From an uncultured bacterium (GTDB lineage Bacteria > Bacteroidota > Bacteroidia > Bacteroidales > Bacteroidaceae): a stretch of DNA of 64,000 bases. The stretch is from positions 124,001-188,000 of the forward strand of contig CAJMMQ010000001.1 of assembly GCA_905214625.1 (NCBI GenBank), in the 5' to 3' direction. Within the stretch, counting starts at the first letter, position 1. Each line of letters begins with the position of its first letter. Made by a program: the position numbers and the translations under genes. The notes below the pieces were generated by a model that saw nothing but the letters and a program-made list of their open reading frames with translations, did not search any database and was not told the DNA's origin. Shown one piece after another: positions 25,374-35,312 of the stretch.

Positions 25374-27773
25374 TCAGAAGCGCACCGTTATGCCGATGCT
25401 GGGCAGCAGCGTGCCGCTGTCCTGACTGATATACTTCATCTTGTAGCGCTGTTCGGCTGCCGGAGCGTCAGGATTTTCAATGACGCCGGTGCTCATCAGC
25501 ACGTCGGGCTGGCTCAGAACGCTCTTTGTTATGTTCTGTATGTCGAGATAAAAGCCGAGCATCCAGCCTTTGAAGTAATAGTTTTTGTCTACACGGATGT
25601 CAAGTTGGGCAAAGGCATCAAGGCGTTCCGTGTTAAACTTTGAATAGTCGTAATACGGGCGTCCCTGCGCGTCCCATGCCTCTACGAGCGACGACTTGTC
25701 CACGTCATAGGGCGTGTACGGACTGCCGCCTATCGCGCTAAGCTTTGCGCCTATGCTCCAGTGGCGCGGCAGTTCGTAGGTTGCGCTCACGTTGGCAATA
25801 AAGCGGTTGTCCCATGCCGAGTTTATATATCCTGCATCAGAGCTGTTTCGGTATTCGCTTTTGAAGAATGTAAACGATGCCATAGACACCAGTTTGCCCG
25901 GTATCTGCCAGCGCAAGGTGGTTTCTAAACCGTAGGCTCTTCCCTTGGCCGACGAAACGAGCAGCTCGTTGCCCACAACGCCATAGTCGTTGCCCTTGCA
26001 CGAGAGCGGAATGTTGTCGGCAACCGAGAGCGGAATGTCTGTGTAATGTTTGTAGAAACCCTCCAGACTGACCGTTATCTGCTTGCCCGGTGTCCATTCA
26101 ACGCCCAGCGCGGCATTCTTTACGCGCATGTATTCGAGCGACTTGTTGGCCAGTTGGCCGTTTTCGTCCTTATATCCCAGGGCAGTGTATGGCGGCAGCT
26201 GATGATACATTCCGGCTCCGATGTTGACGGCCCACGACGGCAGGAACTTGTAGGACAATGATAAGGTGGGAGAGATGTGCTCCCAAAAGCGCGCCGTCAG
26301 GTCAGAATAGGAACATCCGTCGAGGCGAAGCCCCATGTTGGCCGTAAGTTTTCCGTCTTCACTCGTATAGCGCGCCGAACCGTAGGCGGCCCATCCCGCA
26401 AAGCTTATGTCGGTTGAGTATTGCGATATGGAGCTTTCGTTGTGATAAACCTTCTGGTATGTGCGGTCGTGGTAGAAGGCATACCATGCCTCAACGCCCT
26501 CGCGCCATGTCCAGCGGTCGTTGTATGTGCGGTTCTCTGCCCTCATCGACAGCTTCTGTTCGCGCGAACTGAGGTCGAGTGTAAGGTTTTCGGGAGAAGA
26601 GTCGTCGTTGTTGCGGTATTTAAGATTCTGGTTGCCCAAGTAGTTGTAGCCGAGCGATATGGTGCTCACGTTCTTTCCTGCATAATGTCTGTAAGATGCG
26701 CCGAGCGTAAACGTCTGCTGCGTTATGCGCGGCAGATAGCTCAGCAGATATTCTGCGTCTTCGCCCTTCTCGTCGGTGTTGAGTTTCATGTTGTCGATGC
26801 CCGTAAGCCCGAGGAAAGTTATTTCGTCTTTCTTGCCCAGTTTGGTTTTTATCTTAAACTGTCCGTCGATGTAGTTGGGCAGGAAGGGCAGTCCGAGCAT
26901 CTTGAAGAGCAGTTGCAGATACGACTGGCGCACAGAGAACAGATATGTAGTGTTGCTGCCGAAGTGGCCCATGCCGCTTAGCGATACTTCCGATGCTCCG
27001 AGAGTGGCCTTGAAAGAGTTCTCGTCCGTGTTGCCGTCGAGCAGACTGATGTCCATCACCGAGCTTAATGCTCCGCCGCGGTCGGCCGGAAACGCACCGG
27101 TATAGAACTGCACCTCGCGTATGAGGTCGGCGTTGAGAATGCTCACCGGGCCGCCCGACGCACCCTGAGTGGCAAAGTGGTTGATGTTGGGTATCTCTAT
27201 GCCGTCCATGAAGAAACGGTTTTCCGACGGCGAGCCGCCCCTTACGATAAGGTCGTTGCGATAGCCGATAGGAGAGAACGACACGCCCGGCACCGACCTC
27301 ACAATGCGCGAGATGTCGCGGTTTCCGCCCGGACTCTTCTCTATCTCGCCGAGTCCTATTATCTGCATGCTCACCGGACTTTGTTTCACTCTCCGTATTA
27401 CTGGCACGCTTACCGTAACTTCGCTCAGGTGTTTCGCATCTTCGTCCAGCTCAATCTCTATTGTTGGCATCTTAGCCGACACAAAATATTCGGCAGACAA
27501 TGTGCTTTTGTAGCCTACACATGTTATGTAAAGCCGGCAAATGCCCGGTTCTACACCGCTGATAACAAACACGCCGGTAGTGTCGGTGGCGGCTCCCACG
27601 CCTTGTTTGCCCTGCACCGATACGCTTGCGCCTATGACAGGCTCGCGCGACAGCCGGTCTACGACACGTCCGCGCACCGTAAACTTCTCTGATTCGGCAT
27701 GCATGGCTGTAACCGAGAAAATGCAAATAAGGATAAATGTTATTCGTTGAAATGTGTGTAGAATGTATTTCAT
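25374..27773 (-). CDS. TonB-dependent outer-membrane receptor with N-terminal carboxypeptidase-like domain
   Basis: 799 aa with a signal peptide (cut near TAMHAES). Residues about 30-115 are a carboxypeptidase regulatory-like beta-sandwich (VRGRVVDRLSREPVIGASVSV). The plug follows (SRIVRSVPGVSFSP, IVRGGSPSENRFFMDGIEIPN), then a 22-strand type barrel ending in a terminal aromatic (LLPSIGITVRF). It imports a substrate across the outer membrane using TonB energy. No SusD partner is adjacent, so it is not a classical polysaccharide-utilisation pair. The plug and size fit small-molecule or metal transporters, but the substrate cannot be read from sequence. Confidence 0.93.
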   Translation of the reverse strand: MKYILHTFQRITFILICIFSVTAMHAESEKFTVRGRVVDRLSREPVIGASVSVQGKQGVGAATDTTGVFVISGVEPGICRLYITCVGYKSTLSAEYFVSAKMPTIEIELDEDAKHLSEVTVSVPVIRRVKQSPVSMQIIGLGEIEKSPGGNRDISRIVRSVPGVSFSPIGYRNDLIVRGGSPSENRFFMDGIEIPNINHFATQGASGGPVSILNADLIREVQFYTGAFPADRGGALSSVMDISLLDGNTDENSFKATLGASEVSLSGMGHFGSNTTYLFSVRQSYLQLLFKMLGLPFLPNYIDGQFKIKTKLGKKDEITFLGLTGIDNMKLNTDEKGEDAEYLLSYLPRITQQTFTLGASYRHYAGKNVSTISLGYNYLGNQNLKYRNNDDSSPENLTLDLSSREQKLSMRAENRTYNDRWTWREGVEAWYAFYHDRTYQKVYHNESSISQYSTDISFAGWAAYGSARYTSEDGKLTANMGLRLDGCSYSDLTARFWEHISPTLSLSYKFLPSWAVNIGAGMYHQLPPYTALGYKDENGQLANKSLEYMRVKNAALGVEWTPGKQITVSLEGFYKHYTDIPLSVADNIPLSCKGNDYGVVGNELLVSSAKGRAYGLETTLRWQIPGKLVSMASFTFFKSEYRNSSDAGYINSAWDNRFIANVSATYELPRHWSIGAKLSAIGGSPYTPYDVDKSSLVEAWDAQGRPYYDYSKFNTERLDAFAQLDIRVDKNYYFKGWMLGFYLDIQNITKSVLSQPDVLMSTGVIENPDAPAAEQRYKMKYISQDSGTLLPSIGITVRF

Positions 27774-27854
27774 ATAAATGATACAGAAATTTTAAAAACG
27801 TTGTCGTGTCAGTTGGTGCGGTATATAAAAGGCATCTGGCACTGTAATAAAAAA

Positions 27855-27911
27855 GAAGTTAGCGGACAAATCACCATGTAGGAGATATAAAAACTTTTGT
27901 CCGTTAACTTC
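27855..27911 (-). terminator. Intrinsic terminator after yitT-like gene 2
   Basis: A 16-bp stem with one G:U pair (27855-27870 with 27896-27911). On the minus strand it ends in CTTC followed by TTTTTTATTA. It separates the YitT genes from the receptor gene. Confidence 0.8.
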
Positions 27912-27980
27912 GTTTGTTTCTTTTGTCAGGCTATTATCTTTCTTTGCCGGCTATGTTTTAGGACAATTAGGCCGCTGGCA

Positions 27981-28871
27981 TTATTTCATCTTGTCGAAGC
28001 CTTCGCCGAACACTCCGTGGCAGAATGTTTGTGAAACCATTGCATGGGGGTCGATGTCCTTGATGTAATGGAATATCTCTTGCGACTCGTATTTCCTTAC
28101 CAGTACGATAAGTATGTCCACTTCCTTCTTTGAATACCAGCCCTTGCCCTCTACAACGGTTACGCCTCTGTGTGCGCTCTGGTTGATTTTGTCGGCAATC
28201 TTTTCATAATCCTTTGATATGATGATAAACTGCACTGTCTGGCGTGAACCGTTGACTACGTAGTCGCAGACATAACTTGCTATCAGGGTGAACGCAATAC
28301 CGTAGACAATAGTCTCGGTGCTGTGGAACAGCAGGTAGGACGAGCTGATAATAGTTATGTCGATAAACTGCATGGCACGTCCGAAACTCAGGCTGAAATA
28401 CTTATTAAGCAAGGCAATCAAAATGTCGGTTCCTCCTGTAGAACCGTTGTGCGAGAACACCAGTCCAAGGCCGGCACCGGCCATTGCACCTCCGAGAATC
28501 ACATGCATAAACTTGTCTTCGCCGGCCGTGATTATTGGATATGCCTGGAACAGGGGCTGAAGTATGCCCACAAATACCGACATGATTGATACGCCGATGA
28601 TAGTTCTGATGATGAACTGCTTTGTGAGTGCCTTGCAGGCAATGATAAGCATAGCCACGTTAAGCACCCAGATTGAAATACCGGGAGGAAACCCGAAGGC
28701 GTAGAACAGCAGCGCCGATATACCGGAAACGCCTCCCATCACAACCTGTTCGGGAAGGATAAAGGCCGTATATCCGAATGAATAAAGTAATATTCCAAAT
28801 GTAAGGAAAAAAAGATCTTTATAAAAAGAATTCTTTACTTCGCCCTTGGCCTTTTTTTTGATATCATTCAT
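27981..28871 (-). CDS. YitT family membrane protein (DUF161 + DUF2179), copy 2
   Basis: 296 aa. Five to six transmembrane segments fill residues about 18-200 (LTFGILLYSFGYTAFILPEQVVMGGVSGISALLFY onward), then a soluble DUF2179 domain at about 215-290 (FIIISKDYEKIADKINQSAHRGVTVVEGKGWYSKKEVDILIVLVRK). Function of the family is not established. It is a clear tandem paralogue of the gene at 29002: the two share long identical blocks, such as HRGVTVVEGKGWY and NAMVSQTFCHGVFG-type C-termini. The copies are separated by 130 bp with a hairpin. Confidence 0.88.
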   Translation of the reverse strand: MNDIKKKAKGEVKNSFYKDLFFLTFGILLYSFGYTAFILPEQVVMGGVSGISALLFYAFGFPPGISIWVLNVAMLIIACKALTKQFIIRTIIGVSIMSVFVGILQPLFQAYPIITAGEDKFMHVILGGAMAGAGLGLVFSHNGSTGGTDILIALLNKYFSLSFGRAMQFIDITIISSSYLLFHSTETIVYGIAFTLIASYVCDYVVNGSRQTVQFIIISKDYEKIADKINQSAHRGVTVVEGKGWYSKKEVDILIVLVRKYESQEIFHYIKDIDPHAMVSQTFCHGVFGEGFDKMK

Positions 28872-28902
28872 AATAATTATGGTTTAAAATTAAATAAACT
28901 AT

Positions 28903-28952
28903 CACTTTCATGTACAGCGGCAGAAAAAGGCCTGTTGCTGTATATGAAAGTG
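28903..28952 (-). terminator. Hairpin between the two YitT genes
   Basis: A 16-bp inverted repeat with one G:U position (28903-28918 with 28937-28952, CACTTTCATGTACAGC arm) and an 18-base loop. No strong T-run follows on the minus strand, so it may attenuate rather than stop transcription. Confidence 0.5.
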
Positions 28953-29001
28953 TTATATCGCGAGTCTGTGTGTATTTGATACTTTCAGAATTCTATGGAG
29001 A

Positions 29002-29919
29002 CTATTTTATTTTTTCGAAGCCTGCTCCGAACACACCGTGACAGAACGTCTGTGAGACCATCGCGTTAGGGTCGATCTGTTTGATGATAATCATCAAGTC
29101 CTGAAGCTCGTATTTATGCGCGAGGATTATCAGCAGTTTGACATCTTTCTTTGTATACCAGCCCTTACCCTCTACGACCGTTACGCCACGATGCATTCCT
29201 CCTGACACATTATTGGCTATTTCCTGATATTCTTTGGATATTATCAGCAGCTGCACGGTTTGCTTGGAACCGTTTACCACGAAGTCAAGCATGAAACTTA
29301 CCACTAATGTGAACACGATACCGTAAATGATTGTTTCCACGCTGTGGAACACAAAGTAAGAGGAACTTATGATTGTGAAATCGACGAACTGCATGGCGCG
29401 GCCGAAACTGATGTTAAAGTATTTGTTAAACACCGCCATCAGTATGTCTGTTCCGCCAGTAGAACCGTTGTGTGTAAACACGATGCCAAGTCCTGTGCCG
29501 CAGAGAAGGGCCGCTATGAGGACATGCATGAATTTGTCTTCTCCCGGAGTTATGATTGGGTGGGCGATGAAGAATGGCTGAAGGAAGCCCACGCTGAGTG
29601 ATAGCATCGTGACGCCTATCACCGTCCTTATTACGAACTGGGGTGTAAGAGCCTTAATCGCAATGATGATCATGATGGCATTGAGCACCCAGATGGAGAT
29701 ACTCGGAGGAAAACTCGTTGTGTAGTAAATGAGTGCTGAGATACCGGCAACGGCTCCCTGCACTACTTTTTCAGGTAATATGAATGCTGTGTAGCCTGTA
29801 GCATACATCAGTACTCCGACAAAGAGAAAAAAGATGTCTTTGCCCTGCTGCTTCCAGTTCGTTTGGGCGATAAAGTTAGCTATCTTATTCATATCAATGA
29901 TTGTTTTCATGGCTTTCAC
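29002..29919 (-). CDS. YitT family membrane protein (DUF161 + DUF2179), copy 1
   Basis: 305 aa with the same plan as the downstream copy: a membrane domain beginning FFLFVGVLMYATGYTAFILPEK and a C-terminal DUF2179 domain (LLIISKEYQEIANNVSGGMHRGVTVVEGKGWYTKK). Alternative ATG codons lie within the first ten codons (MKAMKTIIDMNK), so the start is uncertain by up to 9 residues. A full promoter is at 30008-30038. The two copies probably arose by local duplication and have since diverged over much of the membrane domain. Confidence 0.88.
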   Translation of the reverse strand: MKAMKTIIDMNKIANFIAQTNWKQQGKDIFFLFVGVLMYATGYTAFILPEKVVQGAVAGISALIYYTTSFPPSISIWVLNAIMIIIAIKALTPQFVIRTVIGVTMLSLSVGFLQPFFIAHPIITPGEDKFMHVLIAALLCGTGLGIVFTHNGSTGGTDILMAVFNKYFNISFGRAMQFVDFTIISSSYFVFHSVETIIYGIVFTLVVSFMLDFVVNGSKQTVQLLIISKEYQEIANNVSGGMHRGVTVVEGKGWYTKKDVKLLIILAHKYELQDLMIIIKQIDPNAMVSQTFCHGVFGAGFEKIK

Positions 29920-30244
29920 ATATTTTTCATAATGTCTTGGCGCAAGTCTTTGCGTACGTAAGATTTAGACTATGTGGTATGCCGCATGTCTGTTATTTAT
30001 TTTTTTGCAAAGATAGTTTAATTTTGCAAAGTCGCAAAGAAATATTGACTAAATGATAAAGGGTTTTTGCGTTAAATCTGATAAAAAAAGAAGTGCGGTC
30101 AGCCGGCCCTGAACGCATGTTTTTGGCATATTGCTTTTGTTATGCGTCAACGGATGATAATATGCTCGCGCTTAATCTGAATATGTGCCAACTATGCTCC
30201 AAACAAGCGTCGCAGTTTAACAAATATATAAAGTCTGTCTGGCG
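29920..30244. other. Intergenic region, 325 bp
   Basis: Between yitT copy 1 (its start) and the 3' end of the AraC gene. It holds the yitT promoter and a weak hairpin near 30096-30118 (GCGGTCAG / CTGAACGC). A 71-codon plus-strand frame (30093-30308) runs into the AraC gene in antisense and is not convincing. Confidence 0.55.
30008..30038 (-). promoter_or_regulatory. Promoter of the yitT pair
   Basis: Minus strand TTTG (complement of 30035-30038), 19-bp spacer and TATCTTTG (complement of 30008-30015). Leader is about 80 nt. Confidence 0.75.
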
Positions 30245-31084
30245 TCATTGTTGTTTGATGTTCTTTCTGAACTGCTGTGGGGTATGTCCGGTGTGCAGCT
30301 TGAAGTAGCGGCAGAAGAACGACTCGTCGCTGAAGTTGAAGTCCCATGAAAGTTGCTTTACACTCTTTTCGCTTGTACGGAGCTGCAGTTTAATCTGTAA
30401 CGTCACATATTGGTCGATAATGTTCTTTGTTGAGTGCCCTGTCTTCTTTCTCACAATCGTGTTAAGATATTTAGGTGTTATGTTCAGCCTGTCGGCATAG
30501 AAGGATACGTCGTGCGACTTCATGTAATATCGTTCGAGGTCTTCCATAAACATGTTGAACAACTCATTTATTCTTCTCGACCCTTTTCCTTCAGGCTCAT
30601 CGTGCCTGTTGCGTACTATCCAGTCGTAGAATCCGAGAAAGAATGCCTTGAGCTGATAAAGCACAAGTTGGTCGAGGCACATGCAGTCTTTCTGTATGAA
30701 ATACAGCCTGAGCAGACTGAACATATTTTCAATAATCAGCGTAACCACCTTCTTATCTGTGCGGCATCTGTCCTTGCGCAGTAGCGAGTACACCGTCTGT
30801 TCAAGTTGCAGGCTTGCCTCTCGCAGCAACGTCTTGTCATAGCGCAGCATTTCCACCTCAAAGTCTTCCGAAACGTTGTGCAGCATCACCATGTCGTTGG
30901 GAAAGAGCGTTATCACGGCATCCTTTTTCAGATGCCAGTCTTTGAAGTCGATGCGCATTGTTGCCGTACCGCCTTTACATAATATTATCGCGCCATAGTC
31001 AATGACGTCTGATTCGGCTTCAAGTTCTTTCAGCGATGTCGTACAGAGCTGTGCCTTGTCTGATGCGAATGTTTCAAATTTCAT
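30245..31084 (-). CDS. AraC family transcriptional regulator
   Basis: 279 aa from MKFETFASDK. A longer frame reaches 31147, but its extra 21 residues are basic and unlike the family. The N-terminal part (about 20-110) looks like a cupin-type ligand or sensing domain. The C-terminal 90 residues carry two helix-turn-helix motifs with the AraC signature (DRLNITPKYLNTIVRKKTGHS and FNFSDESFFCRYFKLHTGHTPQQFRK). It is divergent from the TolC/HlyD/MFS efflux operon and is the probable regulator of that operon. Confidence 0.9.
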   Translation of the reverse strand: MKFETFASDKAQLCTTSLKELEAESDVIDYGAIILCKGGTATMRIDFKDWHLKKDAVITLFPNDMVMLHNVSEDFEVEMLRYDKTLLREASLQLEQTVYSLLRKDRCRTDKKVVTLIIENMFSLLRLYFIQKDCMCLDQLVLYQLKAFFLGFYDWIVRNRHDEPEGKGSRRINELFNMFMEDLERYYMKSHDVSFYADRLNITPKYLNTIVRKKTGHSTKNIIDQYVTLQIKLQLRTSEKSVKQLSWDFNFSDESFFCRYFKLHTGHTPQQFRKNIKQQ

Positions 31085-31240
31085 AGGCCTTCTGTTTGTT
31101 GTCTTTAAATATATCCGTAATATTCTTAACTCCGTTTTGTGCTGCAAATATCGTTATATTGAGTGACAAAACACCATAATTGTTCCGAAAAGTCCCATTT
31201 CTCGCGAAAAATTTAAAATCATTTAATTGTTAAATAGTCC

Positions 31241-31248
31241 TACCTTTG
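31241..31248 (+). promoter_or_regulatory. -7 element of the efflux operon promoter
   Basis: TACCTTTG followed by CAC, 58 bp upstream of the ATG at 31307. The -33 side is AT-rich without an exact TTTG, as might be expected for an activator-dependent promoter next to an AraC gene. Confidence 0.55.
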
Positions 31249-31306
31249 CACCCGGTTTCAGACTTATTGTCAGGATTAATAGAACATAAAATGAAAATTT
31301 AAAGTG

Positions 31307-32626
31307 ATGATTAGATGTAAATTTGTTTATGCCGTCTTGTCCGGTGCGCTGCTACTTTCCTCAACAGAGGCATTGTCGCAGACGCAGCGCACGATGACGG
31401 TGAGCGAGTTGTTTTCTCTTGTTGAGACGGGCAGCCGTCAGTTGAGTGCCCGTAAGGCGGAAGTAGATGTGGCGCATCAGACCATTGCCGAGGCAAAGAG
31501 CCGGCGTCTGCCCGATGTCAACGCATCGCTGTCTGTGAGTTATAACGGCAACGTGCTTATGACCGACCGTGATTTCAGCAATGCCAAGGGTATAACCCAG
31601 CCGCATATAGGCAACAGTTTTGCGCTTGAGGCTCAGCAGGTTGTTTATGCCGGGGGAGCTATAAACACGGGCATACGTCTTGCCGAACTCCAGAAAGAGC
31701 AGGCTGAGACGGGCGTGGAACTCAGCCGCAGTCAGCAACGATTCATGGCTCTGGGGCAGTATCTCGATTTGATTAAGCTGTCAAACGGGATGAAAGTGTA
31801 TGACAGCAACATCGCGCTGACCGAAAAGCTTATTGCCGACATAAAGGCGAAACATGAAGAAGGGTTAGCCCTGCGCAACGATGTTACGCGGTATGAACTG
31901 CAGATGGAGTCGCTCAAACTGGGACTGCGCAAGCTTCAGGATCAGCGAAGCGTGCTGAACCACCAATTGTGTAATACTCTCGGACTTACTTCTGATGTTG
32001 TAATAATGCCTGACACAGCAGAGCTTAAAACCGCATCCGACAATGGAAATGAGGCCGACTGGCAGAGCCGTGCGGCTGTTTCGTCGCCTATGCTGCGCCA
32101 GTCGAAGCTCGGCATTGATATGGCTCAGCAGCAGTTGCGCATGGCAAAGAGCGACCTGATGCCAAAGGTTGTGGTGTTTGCAACCGATAATTTCAGCGGT
32201 CCGTTCACCTACGACTTGCCGCCGATTGACAACAACTTCAATATCTGGTATGTCGGTATCGGCATTAAATATTCGCTCAGCTCACTGTTCAAGGGCAACA
32301 AGACCGTGCGTAAGGCAAAGGCACAGATTGTGCAGAGCAACGAGAACCATGCCGTAACGGCAGAGAGTGTTGACAATCAGATGCAGCAGGCATACACACT
32401 TTACCGCCAGTCGTTTGTAGAGCTGCGCACTCAGCAGAAGAGCGTTGAGCTTGCCACGCAGAACTATCAGGTGGTCAGCGACCGCTACATGAGTCAGATG
32501 GCGCTGATAACTGATATGGTGGACGCGTCGAACATAAAGCTCAACGCCGAGCTTCAGGAGGTAGACGCACGCATAGGCACAATTTACGCATATTATAAAA
32601 TGAAATACATTGCAGGCGAAATATGA
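31307..32626 (+). CDS. TolC-family outer-membrane efflux protein
   Basis: 439 aa with a signal peptide (cut near EALSQ). Two repeats of long coiled-coil helices (for example LAELQKEQAETGVELSRSQQRFMALGQYLDLIKL and QMQQAYTLYRQSFVELRTQQKSVELATQNYQVVSDRY) are typical of the TolC channel-tunnel. An in-frame GTG immediately precedes the ATG; I use the ATG. It is the first gene of a three-gene tripartite drug exporter. Confidence 0.93.
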   Translation: MIRCKFVYAVLSGALLLSSTEALSQTQRTMTVSELFSLVETGSRQLSARKAEVDVAHQTIAEAKSRRLPDVNASLSVSYNGNVLMTDRDFSNAKGITQPHIGNSFALEAQQVVYAGGAINTGIRLAELQKEQAETGVELSRSQQRFMALGQYLDLIKLSNGMKVYDSNIALTEKLIADIKAKHEEGLALRNDVTRYELQMESLKLGLRKLQDQRSVLNHQLCNTLGLTSDVVIMPDTAELKTASDNGNEADWQSRAAVSSPMLRQSKLGIDMAQQQLRMAKSDLMPKVVVFATDNFSGPFTYDLPPIDNNFNIWYVGIGIKYSLSSLFKGNKTVRKAKAQIVQSNENHAVTAESVDNQMQQAYTLYRQSFVELRTQQKSVELATQNYQVVSDRYMSQMALITDMVDASNIKLNAELQEVDARIGTIYAYYKMKYIAGEI

Positions 32627-32731
32627 TAGGGCACCTGCGTAAATACATAAAACAACAACACCGGCCGCGACGCCTAAACCTGCATGACAGGGCATGACGG
32701 CATACCGGCATCATAAATAAAGACATAAGAT

Positions 32732-33772
32732 ATGAACAACAAGAAACTCATTAAAAGAATATATAACGTGGTAATAATATTGCTGCTCATTGCGGCAATA
32801 GTGTATGTGGCAACACGTTTTGTCCATCCGGCAAACACTGAATACACCGACGATGCTCAGGTGCAGCGCCACATAACCCCGATAAACACCCGTGTACAGG
32901 GATTTATCAAGGAGATACGCTTTGAGGAATACCAGCATGTGAAGAAGGGCGACACGCTCGTGATTATAGAAGATGCCGAATATCGTCTGCATCTGGCGCA
33001 GGCTGAGGCCAACTATCGCGGCTCGCGCTCAGGGTCTTCGGCCATTTCTGCCGGAATTAACACCACGACGAGCAACGTAAGGGTGGCTTCTGCCGGAATA
33101 GAGGAGGCTAAGGCCGACATGGACAACGCCAAGCGCGACTACGAGCGCTATGCTTCGCTGCTGACGAAAGACGCTGTTACGCGCCAGCAGTATGACAACG
33201 CTCTGACAAGATATAAGGCCGCAAAGGCCCGGTATGAGCAGGCAAGCGCAAGCCGCCGTTCAACATCGCTCGTCAAGAATGAGCAGGCTCACCGCTTGAG
33301 TCAGAACACCGCCGGAGTGAGTGTGGCCGAGGCAGCCGTAAATCTGGCACGTCTTAACCTGTCGTACACGGTTATTGTGGCCACAAGCGACGGAGTGATG
33401 GGGCGCAAGGATATACATGTAGGCCAGCTTGTTCAGCCCGGGCAGATGCTTGCGCGCATTGTTGACGACAATCAGGTGTGGGTTATTGCAAACTATCGCG
33501 AAACTCAGCTGAAGCACATCTCCGTGGGCAATGCCGTTGAGTTTACGGCCGATGCCGTTCCGGGCATAACTTACAAGGGAGTGGTTGAATCGCTTAGTCC
33601 TGCCACTGGCTCAGCTTATTCTATGGTGCCGGCCGACAATGCCACGGGCAACTTTGTGAAGGTTGAGCAGCGTGTGCCGGTACGCATAGCCATTGTGGGA
33701 AAGAACAGCGTGGCCGACCTGAAGAAACTCCGTGCCGGGCTTAATGTTGAAACGTTGGTAATGTATAAGTGA
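32732..33772 (+). CDS. HlyD/EmrA-type periplasmic adaptor protein
   Basis: 346 aa. One N-terminal membrane anchor (about 11-30), then a biotinyl-lipoyl-like half (TDDAQVQRHITPINTRVQGFIKEIRFEEYQHVKKGDTLVIIED), a helical hairpin (about 75-200), the second lipoyl half and a beta-barrel (GRKDIHVGQLVQPGQMLARIVDDNQVWVIANYRETQL). It bridges the inner-membrane pump and TolC. It starts 105 bp after the TolC-like gene and is followed after 1 bp by the MFS pump. Confidence 0.93.
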   Translation: MNNKKLIKRIYNVVIILLLIAAIVYVATRFVHPANTEYTDDAQVQRHITPINTRVQGFIKEIRFEEYQHVKKGDTLVIIEDAEYRLHLAQAEANYRGSRSGSSAISAGINTTTSNVRVASAGIEEAKADMDNAKRDYERYASLLTKDAVTRQQYDNALTRYKAAKARYEQASASRRSTSLVKNEQAHRLSQNTAGVSVAEAAVNLARLNLSYTVIVATSDGVMGRKDIHVGQLVQPGQMLARIVDDNQVWVIANYRETQLKHISVGNAVEFTADAVPGITYKGVVESLSPATGSAYSMVPADNATGNFVKVEQRVPVRIAIVGKNSVADLKKLRAGLNVETLVMYK

Positions 33773-33773
33773 T

Positions 33774-35312
33774 ATGCCGCCGATACCTACAGGACCGTTC
33801 ACGATGCCGATGATGAACGGCTTCGTGCCAAAGAAGATACAGCCGTGGATATATGTTCTCTTTGCCTTCTGCTTTCAGTTGGCGGGAGGCATGTATGCCG
33901 GAGCTATGCCCCATGTCATGGGCGACATGTGCATCATGCGCGAGGATGTTACTATGATTGTGCTTTGCGGCGTTATAGGCGTAAACATGCCGTTTCCGTT
34001 TCTTTTCCGCTTTAAGTTCAGGTTCACCAACCGCCAGTTGCTCATCACGGCTGCTCTTGTCATAGCCGCATGCAACTGGCTCTGCATGTACATCGAGTCG
34101 GTGCCCGTGCTGTGCCTTCTTTCTTATGTTGCAGGCTTTTTCAAACTCTGCGGAACGTTCGAGTGTCTGTCTAACGTGCAGCTGTGGATGACGTCGAAGC
34201 GCGACTTCACCATATTCTTCCCGTTGCTTTACTGCATTGTGGTGGGCAATATGAGTCTGTCGCCCTGGATAACCATACACCTTACATATATATTCCAGAG
34301 CTGGTATGCCATGCACTGGGCCATGACGGGTGCAATGCTCTTCATTGCGCTGATGGTGTATGTGCTCACCCATAACTTCCGCTTCATGAAGCCGCTGCCG
34401 CTGATAAGTCTCGACTGGCTGGGCTGCGTGCTCTGGTCGGCACTGCTGATAGAGATTGTGTTTTTGTTCAATTACGGAGAGTTCTACAACTGGTGGGACG
34501 GCCGTCCGTTCCGTGTTGTTACGTTCATGGTGCCGGTAACGTTCTACTTTGCGTTGCAGCGCATGCGCCACATCCGCCATCCCTATATAGCCCCCGAGGC
34601 ATGGCTCTACAAGCGTCTGCTGCCCCTGCTGGCCGTGTTTGCGCTGGTTGAGCTTATCAACTCAACCCCTAAGATATTGCAGAACACGTTTACGTCAGGC
34701 GTGCTTCATTTCGGTGTTATGTCCACTTCCGTGTTCTATCTTGTTGAATGGGTGGGCACAATATGCGGCTGTATGTTCGTGATGTTCTGGATAAAGGTGC
34801 TCAGGCAGAAGTTTACGCGCCTGCTTACCGTAGGACTTATGGCCCTGTTGGCTTATGAAGTGCAGATGTATCTCATGGTTACGCCCGGACTCGACATAGA
34901 GAGTTTATTCATCCCCATATTCTGCCGTACCTTCGGTGTGGCTATCTTCTTCACGGCCCTTACAATATATCTCGAAGAACTGATGCCGTTTCAGCATTTT
35001 TTCATGGGGCTAACCATGGTGGGCTTCATCCGCAACGGCGTGGTTGACACTATATGCTCGGGCATATACAGCTTTTCGCTCAGGCATCACATAGCAGAAA
35101 ACTTTGCGCGCGCCATGCCGTACGATGCCACGCAGGTGATACTCGTCAGTCTGAAACAACTGTTCGGCGTTACGTGCATCATAGCCACAGTTGTGCTGCT
35201 CATCTTCCTTGTATGGGACATTCAGCCCGTTAGGGATACGCTGAAAAGGATGCCTTACTGGAGCGTTGTCGGCCGGTTACTTAGGAGGCAGATGTCTTCA
35301 CGCAAGCGTTAG
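33774..35312 (+). CDS. MFS-type multidrug efflux pump (EmrB-like, DHA2)
   Basis: 512 aa, strongly hydrophobic with about 14 transmembrane segments, the size and topology of the DHA2 family that pairs with EmrA-type adaptors. The usual MFS loop motifs are weak (GDMCIMREDVTMI in the first periplasmic part). Assignment therefore leans on the operon: regulator, TolC, EmrA, then this pump. The start lies 1 bp after the adaptor stop. Substrates are unknown. Confidence 0.85.
   Translation: MPPIPTGPFTMPMMNGFVPKKIQPWIYVLFAFCFQLAGGMYAGAMPHVMGDMCIMREDVTMIVLCGVIGVNMPFPFLFRFKFRFTNRQLLITAALVIAACNWLCMYIESVPVLCLLSYVAGFFKLCGTFECLSNVQLWMTSKRDFTIFFPLLYCIVVGNMSLSPWITIHLTYIFQSWYAMHWAMTGAMLFIALMVYVLTHNFRFMKPLPLISLDWLGCVLWSALLIEIVFLFNYGEFYNWWDGRPFRVVTFMVPVTFYFALQRMRHIRHPYIAPEAWLYKRLLPLLAVFALVELINSTPKILQNTFTSGVLHFGVMSTSVFYLVEWVGTICGCMFVMFWIKVLRQKFTRLLTVGLMALLAYEVQMYLMVTPGLDIESLFIPIFCRTFGVAIFFTALTIYLEELMPFQHFFMGLTMVGFIRNGVVDTICSGIYSFSLRHHIAENFARAMPYDATQVILVSLKQLFGVTCIIATVVLLIFLVWDIQPVRDTLKRMPYWSVVGRLLRRQMSSRKR

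Noticed and set aside
30093..30308. A 71-codon plus-strand frame between yitT and the AraC gene
   Set aside because: It runs into the AraC gene in antisense and has no supporting signal.
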